Of a DNA stretch of 64,000 nt, positions 28,152-37,580 are shown piece after piece; the stretch's first letter is position 1; each line of letters starts with the position of its first letter. The notes under the pieces were generated by a model, which was given only the letters and a program-made list of their open reading frames with translations, did not search any database and was not told the DNA's origin. The translations under genes were made by a program, and so were the position numbers. Source of the DNA: Clostridia bacterium (GTDB lineage Bacteria > Bacillota > Clostridia > Oscillospirales > Acutalibacteraceae); the NCBI GenBank assembly GCA_017935325.1, contig JAGBHV010000035.1:1-64000 (forward strand), given 5' to 3'.

Positions 28152-29936
28152 ATGGAAAAAGAAGAAAAGAAAGAAAAAAGTCTGGTGGAAAATTTTTCAC
28201 TTATAAAAAGATTTTTTCCCTATCTTAAAAAACATATCAAAACAGAACTCTGTGTTTTGCTTTGTGCTATAACTGCAGCAGTAAGTGAAATTATTTTACC
28301 CATTATCGTCAGAGAAATTACAGATAAAGGTGCTCAGATTACATACAGATTTTTAATTTCAATCTGTCTTGCATATGTGGGAATAAAAGCGGTAGAAAGT
28401 GTTGCAAGTTATTGTCAGGCATTCTTTGGTCATAAAATGGGCACAAAAATTGAAAACGCAATGCGTGAAGATATGTTTGACCATCTGCAGAAACTTTCAT
28501 TCTCATATTTTGACAACACAAAAGTAGGTCAGCTTATGTCAAGAATGAACTCAGACCTTTTTGATGTTGCGGAATGGGCACATCATTTCCCTGAAATGAT
28601 ATTGATGACAGTTGTAAAATTTATAGCAAGTTTTTATATTTTTACAACAATGGATATCCGCTTCGCGATAGCAGTTTTTGTTCTTTTCCCATTTATGGTT
28701 TTGCTTACGAAAAAAACGAGAACAAAAATGCGTGATACGTTCAAAGAAAATCGTCATCAGATTGGCGAAATTAATGCTCGACTTGAAGACAGTCTTTTAG
28801 GTGTTAAAGTTGTCCGTTCTTTTACGAATGAAGCAACAGAAAAACAAAAATTCCTTGCAGGCTGCGATGAGTACATAAAAGTTAAAATCAGAGGCTATAA
28901 ATATATGGCTTCTTTCCACGCAACAGTAGGTCTTATCAACGGCACAATGTATATTGCTGTTATTGCAATGGGTGCATGGCTAATGAAAGAAGGCAAAATT
29001 GCAGCAGGTGATTTTGCAGCAAGTTTACTTCTTGTTTCAACTCTTTTAAACTCTGTAAGAAGTATTGTTGATTTCAGTGAGCAGTTCAGCCGCGGTGTAA
29101 CCGGTGTTGAAAGATTTACTGAAATTATGGATGAAATTCCTGAAATTGAAGATGCACCTGATGCAGTTGACATTGAAAATGTAGAAGGCGAAATTGAATT
29201 TAAAAATGTATCTTTCAGCTATGTGAAAGGCGAAAAACAAATTTTTCACAACCTTAATCTTCATCTTAAAAAAGGTGAGAATTTAGCACTTGTGGGACCA
29301 AGCGGCGGCGGTAAAACAACGCTTTGCAATTTAATTCCCCGTTTTTACGAAATTGAAAGCGGTGACATCTTTGTAGACGGAAAAAATATAAAAGATATCA
29401 CGCTTCATTCTTTGAGAAAAAATATCGGTGTTGTTGCACAGGATGTTTATCTTTTCAGCGGAACAATCAGAGACAATTTAATTTACGGTAAGCATGATGC
29501 AACTGAAGAAGAAATTATTGAAGCCACAAAGCAGGCAGGAGCATATGATTTTATCTGCGGACTTCCCAATGGTTTTGATACATACATCGGTGAAAGAGGC
29601 GTAAAACTTTCAGGCGGACAGAAACAGAGAATCTCTATTGCAAGAGTTTTCCTGAAAAATCCTCCTATTCTTCTTCTTGACGAGGCAACTTCTGCCCTTG
29701 ATAACGAAAGCGAAAGACTTGTTCAGGAATCTCTTGAACGTCTTGCAAAAGGAAGAACAACTCTTACTATTGCACACAGACTTACAACTATCAAAAATGC
29801 AGATGAAATTATTGTTCTTACTGAAAACGGAATAGAAGAACAGGGTTCACATAAAGAACTTCTGCAGGCAGGCGGAATTTACAGCAAAATGTACAGTATG
29901 TACGGAGAAGCAAATGCTGTTGAATTAATAAAATAA
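28152..29936 (+). CDS. ABC exporter, fused permease and ATPase
   Basis: 594 residues in the usual half-transporter layout: six membrane segments in residues 30-310, then the ATPase. Walker A is GPSGGGKTT (382-390), the signature LSGGQ (486-490), Walker B LLLDE (507-511) and the H-loop TIAHRLTTI. It most resembles MsbA/LmrA/YknU-type exporters of lipids, drugs or peptides and would work as a dimer in the membrane. No cysteine-peptidase domain is present. The cargo is unknown, and neighbours (argH, fucU) give no clear hint. GGAGG lies near the ATG. Confidence 0.9.
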   Translation: MEKEEKKEKSLVENFSLIKRFFPYLKKHIKTELCVLLCAITAAVSEIILPIIVREITDKGAQITYRFLISICLAYVGIKAVESVASYCQAFFGHKMGTKIENAMREDMFDHLQKLSFSYFDNTKVGQLMSRMNSDLFDVAEWAHHFPEMILMTVVKFIASFYIFTTMDIRFAIAVFVLFPFMVLLTKKTRTKMRDTFKENRHQIGEINARLEDSLLGVKVVRSFTNEATEKQKFLAGCDEYIKVKIRGYKYMASFHATVGLINGTMYIAVIAMGAWLMKEGKIAAGDFAASLLLVSTLLNSVRSIVDFSEQFSRGVTGVERFTEIMDEIPEIEDAPDAVDIENVEGEIEFKNVSFSYVKGEKQIFHNLNLHLKKGENLALVGPSGGGKTTLCNLIPRFYEIESGDIFVDGKNIKDITLHSLRKNIGVVAQDVYLFSGTIRDNLIYGKHDATEEEIIEATKQAGAYDFICGLPNGFDTYIGERGVKLSGGQKQRISIARVFLKNPPILLLDEATSALDNESERLVQESLERLAKGRTTLTIAHRLTTIKNADEIIVLTENGIEEQGSHKELLQAGGIYSKMYSMYGEANAVELIK

Positions 29937-29972
29937 TTTTTTTAAAATACAAATACGAAAGGACTAATTACT

Positions 29973-30401
29973 ATGCTTAAAAACATTCCTTCAATCTTAC
30001 CTCCCGAACTTCTTAAAATTCTTATGGAAATGGGACACGGCGATGAACTTGTTATCGGTGACGGAAATTTCCCTGCAGCAGCTTGTGCACAGAGACTTGT
30101 ACGTTGCGACGGACATTCAGTTCCCGCAATTCTTGATGCAATTTTAAAACTTTTCCCTCTCGATACTTATGTTGATGCTCCCGTTGCACTTATGGATAAC
30201 GGTGACAGCGAAAACAGACCTCCTATCTGGGCTGAATACAAAGATATCGTTAAGAAAAACGAAGGCGATAAAGAATTTGAGCTTGTAGAACGTTTTGATT
30301 TCTACGACAGGGCAAAAAAAGCATACGCTATTGTTTCAACAGGTGAAACAGCAATTTATGCAAACGTTATTATCAAAAAAGGCGTAGTTATTGAGGAGTG
30401 A
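29973..30401 (+). CDS. fucU: FucU/RbsD family sugar mutarotase
   Basis: 142 residues. MGHGDELVIGDGNFPAAACA near the N-terminus holds the catalytic histidine of L-fucose/ribose mutarotases, and WAEYKDIVKK plus RFDFYDRAKKAYAIVSTGE match FucU more than RbsD. It should interconvert sugar anomers before phosphorylation. It ends 5 bases before the kinase gene, so the two form a unit. fucU beside a rhamnulokinase-type kinase and not a typical fucK is slightly unusual. Confidence 0.87.
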   Translation: MLKNIPSILPPELLKILMEMGHGDELVIGDGNFPAAACAQRLVRCDGHSVPAILDAILKLFPLDTYVDAPVALMDNGDSENRPPIWAEYKDIVKKNEGDKEFELVERFDFYDRAKKAYAIVSTGETAIYANVIIKKGVVIEE

Positions 30402-30406
30402 TTTGA

Positions 30407-31870
30407 GTGAAAAGAGTTCTTGCTTTTGACTTCGGCGCATCAAGCGGCAGAGCGATTATAGGCAAATTTGAAAACGGAAAAATTGAACTCAGCGAAGTTC
30501 ACCGTTTTTCAAACGACCCGGTAAGTGTAAACGGTACAACTTATTGGGATGTTCTCAGACTTTTTTATGAAATCAAACAGGGTATTATCAAAGCAAAGCA
30601 GGCAGGCGGTTTTGACAGTATCGGTATCGACACCTGGGGGGTTGACTTCGGACTTCTTGATGAATTCGGATGCCTTCTTGAAAATCCGATTCATTACCGC
30701 GACGCAAGAACTGTGGGTATGATTGAAGAAGCGGAAAAATATATTTCAAAAAGAGAAATGTATGATATTACAGGTATTCAGTTTATGGAACTCAATACAA
30801 TTTTCCAGCTTCTTGCCCTTAAAAAAGAGCGTCCTCATATGTTAGAAAGGACAGATAAAATGCTCTTTATGCCTGACCTTTTTGCATATATGCTTACAGG
30901 CGAAAAAAATACAGAATATTCAATTGCCACAACTTCACAGATGATTGATTTAAAAACAAATTCCTGGTCAGATGAACTTCTTGATAAACTTGGAATCAGA
31001 AAAGACATTTTTGCTCCCATTGTAAAAAGCGGAACAAAAGTAGGTTTTCTGAGCAAAGAAATCTGCGAAGAATGCGGAGTGGAAAGTGTGCCTGTAATTG
31101 CAGTGTGTGAACACGATACACAGTCAGCAATCAGTGCAGTACCTTGTCCTGAAGGTGAATTTGCATTCATCAGCAGCGGTACATGGTCACTTTTCGGAAC
31201 GGAGCTTGAAGAACCTGTTGTAAATGATACAACTTATGAAATCAATGTCACAAACGAAGGCGGATATGATTTCTCAACAGGTTTCCTTAAAAATATTATC
31301 GGCTTGTGGCTTATTCAGGAAAGCCGCCGTCAGTGGGCAAGAGAAGGAGAAAATTATTCTTATGCTGACCTTGAAAAATTAGCTCTTGCATCTGAACCCT
31401 TCAAATGCTTTATTGACCCCGATGCGCCTGAATTTGTTCCTCACGGAAATCTTCCTGAAAGAGTCCGTGAATATTGCAGAAAAACAAACCAGTATGTTCC
31501 CGAAACTGTAGGCGAAATTATGCGTTGCATTTACGAAAGCCTTGCAATGAAGTACAGAGAAACTTTTGAAAAAATCAAAGAATGTACAGGTAAAGATTAT
31601 CCTGTAATTCACGTCATCGGCGGCGGAACAAAAGATACTTTACTTTGTCAGCTTACAGCAAATTCATGTGGCTGCGAAGTGAAAGCAGGTCCTATTGAAG
31701 CAACAGTCCTCGGTAACCTTGCAGTTCAGCTTATTTCACACGGTGAAATCAAGGATATCAAGGAAGCAAGAGAAATTATCGCATCAAGCGAAAATGTTGT
31801 TACATATGTTCCCCAGGATGCTGATTTATGGTCAGAAAATTTTGAAAAATATTTAAAAGCAACAAAATAA
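30407..31870 (+). CDS. rhaB: FGGY-family carbohydrate kinase, rhamnulokinase type
   Basis: 487 residues starting at a GTG with GAGGAG about eight bases upstream. AFDFGASSGRAIIG is the phosphate-1 loop and IGIDTWGVDFGLLDEFGCLL is characteristic of rhamnulokinase; GTWSLFG and VIGGGTKDTLLCQLTA complete the ATP site. It would phosphorylate L-rhamnulose or L-fuculose (inferred from fucU upstream). No isomerase or aldolase gene for either pathway is nearby. A strong terminator follows. Confidence 0.85.
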   Translation: MKRVLAFDFGASSGRAIIGKFENGKIELSEVHRFSNDPVSVNGTTYWDVLRLFYEIKQGIIKAKQAGGFDSIGIDTWGVDFGLLDEFGCLLENPIHYRDARTVGMIEEAEKYISKREMYDITGIQFMELNTIFQLLALKKERPHMLERTDKMLFMPDLFAYMLTGEKNTEYSIATTSQMIDLKTNSWSDELLDKLGIRKDIFAPIVKSGTKVGFLSKEICEECGVESVPVIAVCEHDTQSAISAVPCPEGEFAFISSGTWSLFGTELEEPVVNDTTYEINVTNEGGYDFSTGFLKNIIGLWLIQESRRQWAREGENYSYADLEKLALASEPFKCFIDPDAPEFVPHGNLPERVREYCRKTNQYVPETVGEIMRCIYESLAMKYRETFEKIKECTGKDYPVIHVIGGGTKDTLLCQLTANSCGCEVKAGPIEATVLGNLAVQLISHGEIKDIKEAREIIASSENVVTYVPQDADLWSENFEKYLKATK

Positions 31871-31876
31871 AAAATC

Positions 31877-31924
31877 AAGTGTCTCACTTAAGGAAGATTA
31901 ACCTTTAAGTGAGACACTTTTTAT
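31877..31924 (+). terminator. Strong terminator after the sugar kinase
   Basis: AAGTGTCTCACTTAA (31877-31891) pairs perfectly with TTAAGTGAGACACTT (31905-31919), followed by T residues. Confidence 0.9.
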
Positions 31925-31949
31925 AATTTTTTGTGTATCTGAAGTAATT

Positions 31950-32009
31950 GTCGCCCCTTGAAAATGCAAGGGGAGATGTCCGAAGGACAGAGGGGATTTT
32001 TCGTTTAAA
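31950..32009 (-). repeat. Dispersed two-hairpin repeat, copy B
   Basis: Inverted relative to copy A at 6533. CCCCTTGAAAATGCAAGGGG is hairpin 2, and GTCC-GAA-GGAC is a short version of hairpin 1, followed by GAGGGGATTTTTCGTTTAAA. The copy sits directly after the tspO stop and may serve as its terminator. Confidence 0.75.
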
Positions 32010-32011
32010 AT

Positions 32012-32482
32012 TCAGTTTAAAAGGTATATAGCAAAGTTTAAATATGCGGCAAAAGTTACCCACAAAAGATACGGAATAAGCATAATTCCTGCAGGTTTTG
32101 AAATTCTGTAGAAAAGAATGATATTTGCGATTATCAATGCCCAGAGAGCAACCAGCCAGATGAACGCAAAGAGAAAATCTTCTCTGTTAAAGAAAATTAT
32201 TGACCACAGAAAATTAAAGAAAAGCTGTACACCGTAAATGGTCAGGGCAGTTCTTTTATCTTTTTGTGTTGCATTACTTGTTACAACAAGGTAAGCGGCA
32301 ATCCCCATAAGAGTATAAAGAATTGTCCACACAACGGGGAAAAGCCAGCCCGGCGGAGAAAGGGGCGGTTGATTGAGTCTTTCAAAATTCTCCATGCTGT
32401 TCATTGTAAAAAGTGCAGAAAGTCCGCCTACAGCAAGGGGGATAAAAAGGTTGATAAGTAAAGGTTTCAGCCTGATTGTCAT
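32012..32482 (-). CDS. tspO: TspO/MBR family membrane protein
   Basis: 156 residues with five hydrophobic segments and the family pattern: NQPPLSPPGWLFPVVWTILY in the first loop/helix 2 region, then YGVQLFFNFLWSIIFF and LLWVTFAAYLNFAIYLLN. TspO proteins bind porphyrins and act in stress and tetrapyrrole handling; the role in anaerobes is unclear. It is monocistronic and leftward, ending against repeat copy B. Confidence 0.92.
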   Translation of the reverse strand: MTIRLKPLLINLFIPLAVGGLSALFTMNSMENFERLNQPPLSPPGWLFPVVWTILYTLMGIAAYLVVTSNATQKDKRTALTIYGVQLFFNFLWSIIFFNREDFLFAFIWLVALWALIIANIILFYRISKPAGIMLIPYLLWVTFAAYLNFAIYLLN

Positions 32483-32576
32483 AAAATCACCTCTGATATA
32501 GTATATACTTTTAATAAAATCTTATTCTTATAAGTTGTAAAAAGGATAAAAGTGTGGTAAAATAAATAAAATATTT

Positions 32577-32653
32577 CCGCCCGTAGCACAGCAGGATAGT
32601 GCAGCAGATTCCGATTCTGAAGGTCGGGGGTTCGAATCCTCTCGGGCGGGCCA
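32577..32653 (+). tRNA. tRNA-Arg, anticodon CCG
   Basis: Acceptor arms CCGCCCG (32577-32583) and CGGGCGG (32643-32649) pair fully, the discriminator is G and CCA is encoded (32651-32653). The D-stem is GCAC/GTGC, and the anticodon loop TTCCGAT holds CCG at 32611-32613, which reads CGG arginine codons. The T-loop is TTCGAAT (32631-32637). The bottom anticodon-stem pair is a G-A mismatch. Confidence 0.93.
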
Positions 32654-32676
32654 GACATTGCCTCTCGCTAGGCTAA

Positions 32677-32774
32677 AATAAGAGATAATATTGAATAAAT
32701 AATAGATAATAGTGAACGAAAACGGGCGCTGTTTGTATTATTATCTATTCTTTATTATCTCTTATCTATTATCT
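32677..32774. repeat. AT-rich imperfect inverted repeat downstream of tRNA-Arg
   Basis: AATAAGAGATAATA (32677-32690) is complementary to TATTATCTCTTATC/T (about 32753-32766), and TAGATAATAG-type blocks repeat inside both arms. The loop is the GC-richer AACGAAAACGGGCGCTGTTTG. The rest of the gap from the tRNA to the phosphoesterase (about 235 bases) shows no gene. Possibly a MITE or a tRNA-linked insertion remnant. Confidence 0.5.
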
Positions 32775-32888
32775 GTACATATAACAGAGCAGTACAAAAC
32801 TCTTTACTTAATGATTGTTTGGAGATTAAGAGAAGTTTTGTTTCAACATTGAACACAGAAAAAAACAGTTCAAAGGGATGACCTATTT

Positions 32889-34004
32889 ATGTTAGATTTA
32901 TCAACCAAAATTGAACAGATATCTATAGAGTCCGGAAAAAGGATTCTCGTTACCAGTGATATTCATGGTCATCTGTCTTATTTCAAAAAAGTTTTGAAAA
33001 AAGCTTCTTTTGGCGATGACGACATCTTATTTATCGTTGGAGATATGATTGAAAAAGGTCCTGAAAATCTAGACACTTTGCGTTATGTCATGGAACTTTC
33101 TGAAAACAGAAATGTTATACCTCTTATCGGTAATGTTGATGCATACAGATTGAAATTGATATATGGACTTTCAGAAGAAAATGTGAACAGTTTTTATAAC
33201 TATGTTTTAAATTTAAGACAGTGGACAGGCACTTCATTTTATGAAGAACTCGCAACAGAATGCGGTTATACGATAAATAATCCTGAAGATATTCTTCGGT
33301 CAAAGAAAGATGTTATTAATCATTTTGAAAACGAATTCAAATTTCTTGCCGATTTGCCGACGATTGTGGAAACGCAAAAATATGTTTTTGTTCATGGGGG
33401 ATTAAGAGAAAGGAAAGTGTCAGATAATTCAGGTAGAACTGTTTTGGAATTAACTAAATATGATGCATTTGCTGAGAATACTCCATACATCTTTGATAAA
33501 TATGTAATTGTAGGTCATTGGCCTGTTGTTTTGTATGGTTCCAACATACCACAAATGAATCCGATTATTAACCGTGATAAGAAAATTATTTCTATAGATG
33601 GTGGGTGCGGAGTAAAAAAAGACGGACAGATAAACCTGCTGATAATTCCCGATATAAATTGTTCTGTTGACGAATTTTCTCATATAAGTTATGATGAGAT
33701 TCCTACCGTATGTGCTCTTGAGAGTCAAAGTCCAAGCACTGAATCAGTATACATATCCTGGCTTAACAAAGAAATCAGAATATTGAACAAAGGTGAAGAG
33801 TTTTCGTATGTTGAGCATTTAAAGAGCGGACGTAAATTACAGATTCCAAACTCTTATATCAGAAATGAAACGGAGTGCTTTGACTATACAGATTATGTTC
33901 TTCCTGTAAAAAAGGGAGACAGGTTGTCAATTATTTCAAGGAACTCAAAGGGTTGTATTGCAAAAAAAGATGGTGTAGTTGGATGGTACTGCGGAAAATT
34001 TTAA
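32889..34004 (+). CDS. Calcineurin-like metallophosphoesterase with C-terminal SH3-like region
   Basis: 371 residues. Metal-binding motifs are SDIHGH (D24, H26), GDMIEKGPEN (GD 51-52), GNVDAYR, FVHGG and VGHWP, as in serine/threonine-phosphatase-like (PPP/ApaH) phosphoesterases. The usual GNHE/GNHD motif reads GNVD, so the catalytic histidine is replaced, as in some phosphodiesterases. After about residue 265 comes an extra part ending VKKGDRLSIISRNSKGCIAK and GVVGWYCGKF, which looks like a small SH3-type barrel. No signal peptide. The substrate is unknown. Confidence 0.8.
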   Translation: MLDLSTKIEQISIESGKRILVTSDIHGHLSYFKKVLKKASFGDDDILFIVGDMIEKGPENLDTLRYVMELSENRNVIPLIGNVDAYRLKLIYGLSEENVNSFYNYVLNLRQWTGTSFYEELATECGYTINNPEDILRSKKDVINHFENEFKFLADLPTIVETQKYVFVHGGLRERKVSDNSGRTVLELTKYDAFAENTPYIFDKYVIVGHWPVVLYGSNIPQMNPIINRDKKIISIDGGCGVKKDGQINLLIIPDINCSVDEFSHISYDEIPTVCALESQSPSTESVYISWLNKEIRILNKGEEFSYVEHLKSGRKLQIPNSYIRNETECFDYTDYVLPVKKGDRLSIISRNSKGCIAKKDGVVGWYCGKF

Positions 34005-34059
34005 AATTAGCAAATCCGTATTAACAGTCTTTATTATAATGAAATAGCGAGGAATTTTT

Positions 34060-35109
34060 ATGTCAATTAAACTTATCGGAAAACCAAAAATTATTATGTC
34101 AAATTCTGACAGTAAACATAACTATTTCGGCTGGCCTACTGTGGCAAAACTCAAAGACGGTAAAATTGCAGTAGGTGCATCAGGCTTCCGCCTTGAGCAC
34201 GTTTGCCCTTTCGGAAAGGCAGTAATTTCATATAGTTTCGATAACGGCGAAACTTACACAAAGCCCGCACCTGTTATTGATACACCTCTTGATGACAGAG
34301 ATGCCGGCATATGTCCTTTCGGCGATAACGGAGTTATTTTCACTTCATTCAATAACACTGCCGATATGCAGAAAGAATATAACAAAGAAAACGAGTATGT
34401 ACAGAATTACATAAACACAATTACAAAAGATGACGAAGAAAAATATTTAGGCTCAACTTTCCGTGTAAGTTTTGATAACGGTATTACTTTCGGAAAGCTT
34501 ATGCATTCGCCCGTTACTTCTCCTCATGGGCCGAAAGAGCTTCGTGACGGCACTGTTCTGTGGGTCGGAAACAATTTCTTCGATGTTGAAGCGGGACTTG
34601 AAGTTGTGAAACTTAACCCGGAAACAGGCGAAGCAGAATATATGGGAAAAATTACAATTGATGATGAAAATATTTTCATCAATGAACCAAACATACTTGA
34701 ATTTCCTGACGGAAGACTTATCTGTCACACAAGAGCAGAGAACGACAATGTGTTTACAATTTATCAGTGCTTTTCTTCCGATGGAGGCAGGACATGGACA
34801 AAGCCTGAAAGGATTCTCGGTGAAACTGATGGTGCACCGCCACATCTTTTCTTACATTCATCAGGAACACTTATTTGTACTTACGGCAGAAGAAAATACC
34901 CTTACGGAATTATGGCAATGGTAAGCACAGACAACGGCAAAACATGGGAAAAAGATTTAAGAATTTATGAGAGCAAGTTAGACGAAGACGATTTAGGTTA
35001 TCCTTCAACTATTGAACTTTCTGACGGAACATTGCTGACTGTTTTCTATGCACCTGCATCAGAAGACAGCCATTGTGAAATTTTCCAGCAGAAATGGCAA
35101 ATCATATAA
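34060..35109 (+). CDS. Asp-box (BNR, sialidase-fold) protein
   Basis: 349 residues forming a likely six-bladed beta-propeller. Four Asp-box motifs of the SxDxGxTW type occur at about 59-66 (SFDNGETY), 137-144 (SFDNGITF), 239-246 (SSDGGRTW) and 289-296 (STDNGKTW). The classic sialidase FRIP motif is not evident near the N-terminus (there it reads FGWPTVAKLKDGK), so true sialidase activity is doubtful; other glycoside hydrolases share the fold. No signal peptide, hence probably cytosolic. GAGGAA lies before the ATG and a strong terminator follows. Confidence 0.75.
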   Translation: MSIKLIGKPKIIMSNSDSKHNYFGWPTVAKLKDGKIAVGASGFRLEHVCPFGKAVISYSFDNGETYTKPAPVIDTPLDDRDAGICPFGDNGVIFTSFNNTADMQKEYNKENEYVQNYINTITKDDEEKYLGSTFRVSFDNGITFGKLMHSPVTSPHGPKELRDGTVLWVGNNFFDVEAGLEVVKLNPETGEAEYMGKITIDDENIFINEPNILEFPDGRLICHTRAENDNVFTIYQCFSSDGGRTWTKPERILGETDGAPPHLFLHSSGTLICTYGRRKYPYGIMAMVSTDNGKTWEKDLRIYESKLDEDDLGYPSTIELSDGTLLTVFYAPASEDSHCEIFQQKWQII

Positions 35110-35164
35110 TTATATCAAAATGATAAATTTCCATAGGTATTCTTACCATTTTATTTAATATGAA

Positions 35165-35203
35165 AAACCCGCAAGTAAGCAATACTTGCGGGTTTACTTT
35201 TAC
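35165..35203. terminator. Terminator after the Asp-box gene (works in both directions)
   Basis: AAACCCGCAAGTA (35165-35177) pairs with TACTTGCGGGTTT (35183-35195), giving U-rich ends on both strands between convergent genes. Confidence 0.85.
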
Positions 35204-35215
35204 CATATGATTTTT

Positions 35216-35275
35216 GTCGTCTCTTGAAAAAGTAAGGGGAATTTCAAACAAAGACAGAGCAAGTTTTTGCTTAAA
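35216..35275 (-). repeat. Dispersed two-hairpin repeat, decayed copy C
   Basis: The stretch from TGTCGTCTCTTGAAAA to AGTTTTTGCTTAAA aligns base by base with most of copy B, including AAGGGGA and GACAGAG, but pairing is degraded. Its end overlaps the malic enzyme stop codon. Confidence 0.6.
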
Positions 35276-36449
35276 TTCTTGCTACGCCTGTCTGACGGGC
35301 TGCTTCTGCAACTGCGGCTGCAACAGTTTTGCCTACTCTTTCGTCAAATGCTTTGGGAATAATATATTCGGGGCAGAGTTCTTCATCTGAAACGAGAGAT
35401 GCAATAGCTTTTGCTGCTGCAACCTTCATTTCTTCGTTGATATCGCTTGCTCTTACATCAAGTGCACCGCGGAAAATTCCGGGGAAAGCAAGAACATTAT
35501 TAATCTGGTTAGGATAGTCGCTTCTGCCTGTGCCTACAACTGCAGCGCCTGCAGCCTTTGCTTCGTCAGGCATAATTTCAGGCACCGGATTTGCCATTGC
35601 CATAACAACAGCATCTTTTGCCATTGATTTAATCATATCCTGTGAAACACAACCGGGAGCCGAAACACCAACAAGAACATCTGCACCTTTAAGTGCATCA
35701 GCAAGTGTTCCGTCGATGTTATTTTTGTTTGAGATTTCTGCCATTTCTTCCTGTGCAGAAGTCATACCTGCTTTACCTTTTACCACAATACCGAAACGGT
35801 CGCACATAATAAGATTTCCTACACCAAGCTGAATGAAAAGCTTTGCAATAGCGATACCTGCAGAGCCTGCACCGTTGATAACAACAGTTGCATCTTCCAT
35901 TTTTTTACCGACACATTTAAGCGCATTCATAAGTGCTGCAGAACACACAATAGCTGTGCCGTGCTGGTCATCATGGAAAACGGGAATGTCAACATCTTTT
36001 CTCTCTTTGAGTTTTCTTTCAATCTCAAAGCAACGGGGTGCTGAAATATCTTCAAGGTTGATTCCGCCGAATGAGCCTGCAAGAAGTGCTATTGTGTTTA
36101 CGATTTCATCAACATCCTTTGAACGGATGCAGAGAGGGAATGCATCAACACCTGCAAATTCTTTGAAAAGAACGCATTTGCCTTCCATAACAGGCATACC
36201 CGCTTCAGGACCGATATCGCCAAGACCTAAAACTGCAGTACCGTCTGTAATAACTGCAACAAGGTTGTGACGGCGTGTAAGTTCATAACTTTTGCTGTAA
36301 TCTTTATTGATTTCAAGGCAAGGCTGCGCAACACCCGGAGTGTATGCAAGTGACAATGATTCTTTGTCGTTCACCTTTGCTCTTGCGTTAACTTCAATTT
36401 TGCCCTGCCATTCATAATGACATTCAAGGGCTTTTTTTGCATAATCCAT
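35271..36449 (-). CDS. Malic enzyme (oxaloacetate-decarboxylating), short bacterial type
   Basis: 392 residues. LAYTPGVAQPCLEI, the catalytic region VITDGTAVLGLGDIGPEAGMPVMEGK, VDAFPL and VFHDDQHGTAIV are standard malic enzyme signatures, and the Rossmann motif NGAGSAGIAIAKL follows. It converts malate to pyruvate and CO2 with NAD(P). The cofactor cannot be decided. The LDH2-type gene ends two bases upstream, and its last codons contain the GGGAGGA site used here, so expression is coupled. It closes a glpK-LDH2-malic enzyme operon. Confidence 0.95.
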   Translation of the reverse strand: MDYAKKALECHYEWQGKIEVNARAKVNDKESLSLAYTPGVAQPCLEINKDYSKSYELTRRHNLVAVITDGTAVLGLGDIGPEAGMPVMEGKCVLFKEFAGVDAFPLCIRSKDVDEIVNTIALLAGSFGGINLEDISAPRCFEIERKLKERKDVDIPVFHDDQHGTAIVCSAALMNALKCVGKKMEDATVVINGAGSAGIAIAKLFIQLGVGNLIMCDRFGIVVKGKAGMTSAQEEMAEISNKNNIDGTLADALKGADVLVGVSAPGCVSQDMIKSMAKDAVVMAMANPVPEIMPDEAKAAGAAVVGTGRSDYPNQINNVLAFPGIFRGALDVRASDINEEMKVAAAKAIASLVSDEELCPEYIIPKAFDERVGKTVAAAVAEAARQTGVARI

Positions 36450-36451
36450 TA

Positions 36452-37561
36452 TTAGTCCTCCCAGGGGAATTTGTAGTCAAGACCTAAATCATCACGTACT
36501 TTTGACATTTCTGCCTGAACAGATTCATTAATCGGAACACCTGAATCTTTTCTTGACTGCCAGATTTCGTATTCTTTTTCGCCTGCGGTGTAAATTCTGT
36601 CCTGACCGGGAGCTTTCTTTGAAGCTCTGATTTCGCGGATAATATCGCCTGTCTTCTTTCTGCAAACATCTTCACCAAGGAAATGGTCTGTATCGATTGC
36701 AATAAAGAAATGACCGAGATGATAGGGTACTTTTTCGCCGTTTTCACCAACGCCGTCAAGTGCTTTACCGTAAGCACCGTCCTGCAATGCTGCTGAGAAG
36801 AATTCTACTGCAAGAGCAAAACCATAGCCTTTGTATCCTCCGAGAGCTTCGCCGATACCGCCGAGAGTTGTAAGTGCTGCTGTGCCGTTACGGATTTTTT
36901 TAAGTGCCACACCTGCATCACCTTCAACAGGCTCGCCATCAATGCCGATAATTGTGCCCGGGTGAACTTCTTCACCGATTCTTTCATAATATTCAACTTT
37001 ACCATTCTGTGTAATTGAAGTAGCGCAGTCGAAATTGAAATCAAATTCTTCATCAGTGGGAACACCGATTGTAAAGGGGTTTGTACCGAACATACCTTCA
37101 ACACCGTGTGTAGGAGCAACTGAAGGACGTGCGTTTGTGCCTGTCATGCCGATACAGCCTGCTTTTGTTGCCATTGTTGTGTAGTAACCTGCAATACCGT
37201 AGTGGCAGGAATTACGTACAACTACCATACCCATACCGTATTCTTTAGCTTTCTTTATAGCCATTGTCATAGCCTTATGGCCGATAACCTGACCCATACC
37301 GTCGTGTCCGTCAACAACTGCTGTTGTGGGAGTTTCTTTGATAATTTCAAAGTTTGTGACGGGATTCTGGATACCCCAATTGATTCTGTCGATATAAATA
37401 GGTTTGAATCTGTTGCATCCGTGTGATTCAATACCGCGTCTGTCTGATTCAAGCAGAATATCTGTGCAGATTTCTGCATCTTCTCGGGGCACACCTACGC
37501 CTACGAAAGCGTCAGTTATAAATTCCTGTGCTGTTTTCCAATCAAGTATAACTTTTCCCAT
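36452..37561 (-). CDS. LDH2/MDH2-family malate/L-lactate dehydrogenase
   Basis: 369 residues of the non-Rossmann LDH2 family. Signatures: SRRG-like DRRGIESHGCNRF, the catalytic histidine in RNSCHYGIAGYY, MTGTNARPSVAPTHG and LGGYKGYGFALAVE. Members reduce oxaloacetate, pyruvate or other 2-oxoacids with NAD(P)H; the substrate cannot be told from sequence. The next gene, malic enzyme, makes malate the most natural partner (inference). It starts 19 bases after glpK. Confidence 0.9.
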   Translation of the reverse strand: MGKVILDWKTAQEFITDAFVGVGVPREDAEICTDILLESDRRGIESHGCNRFKPIYIDRINWGIQNPVTNFEIIKETPTTAVVDGHDGMGQVIGHKAMTMAIKKAKEYGMGMVVVRNSCHYGIAGYYTTMATKAGCIGMTGTNARPSVAPTHGVEGMFGTNPFTIGVPTDEEFDFNFDCATSITQNGKVEYYERIGEEVHPGTIIGIDGEPVEGDAGVALKKIRNGTAALTTLGGIGEALGGYKGYGFALAVEFFSAALQDGAYGKALDGVGENGEKVPYHLGHFFIAIDTDHFLGEDVCRKKTGDIIREIRASKKAPGQDRIYTAGEKEYEIWQSRKDSGVPINESVQAEMSKVRDDLGLDYKFPWED

Positions 37562-37580
37562 AATATATTTCTCCTTTATT

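Noticed and set aside
34060..35109. Calling the Asp-box protein a true sialidase
   Set aside because: The FRIP-type arginine motif is not evident and no signal peptide is present, so only the fold is claimed.
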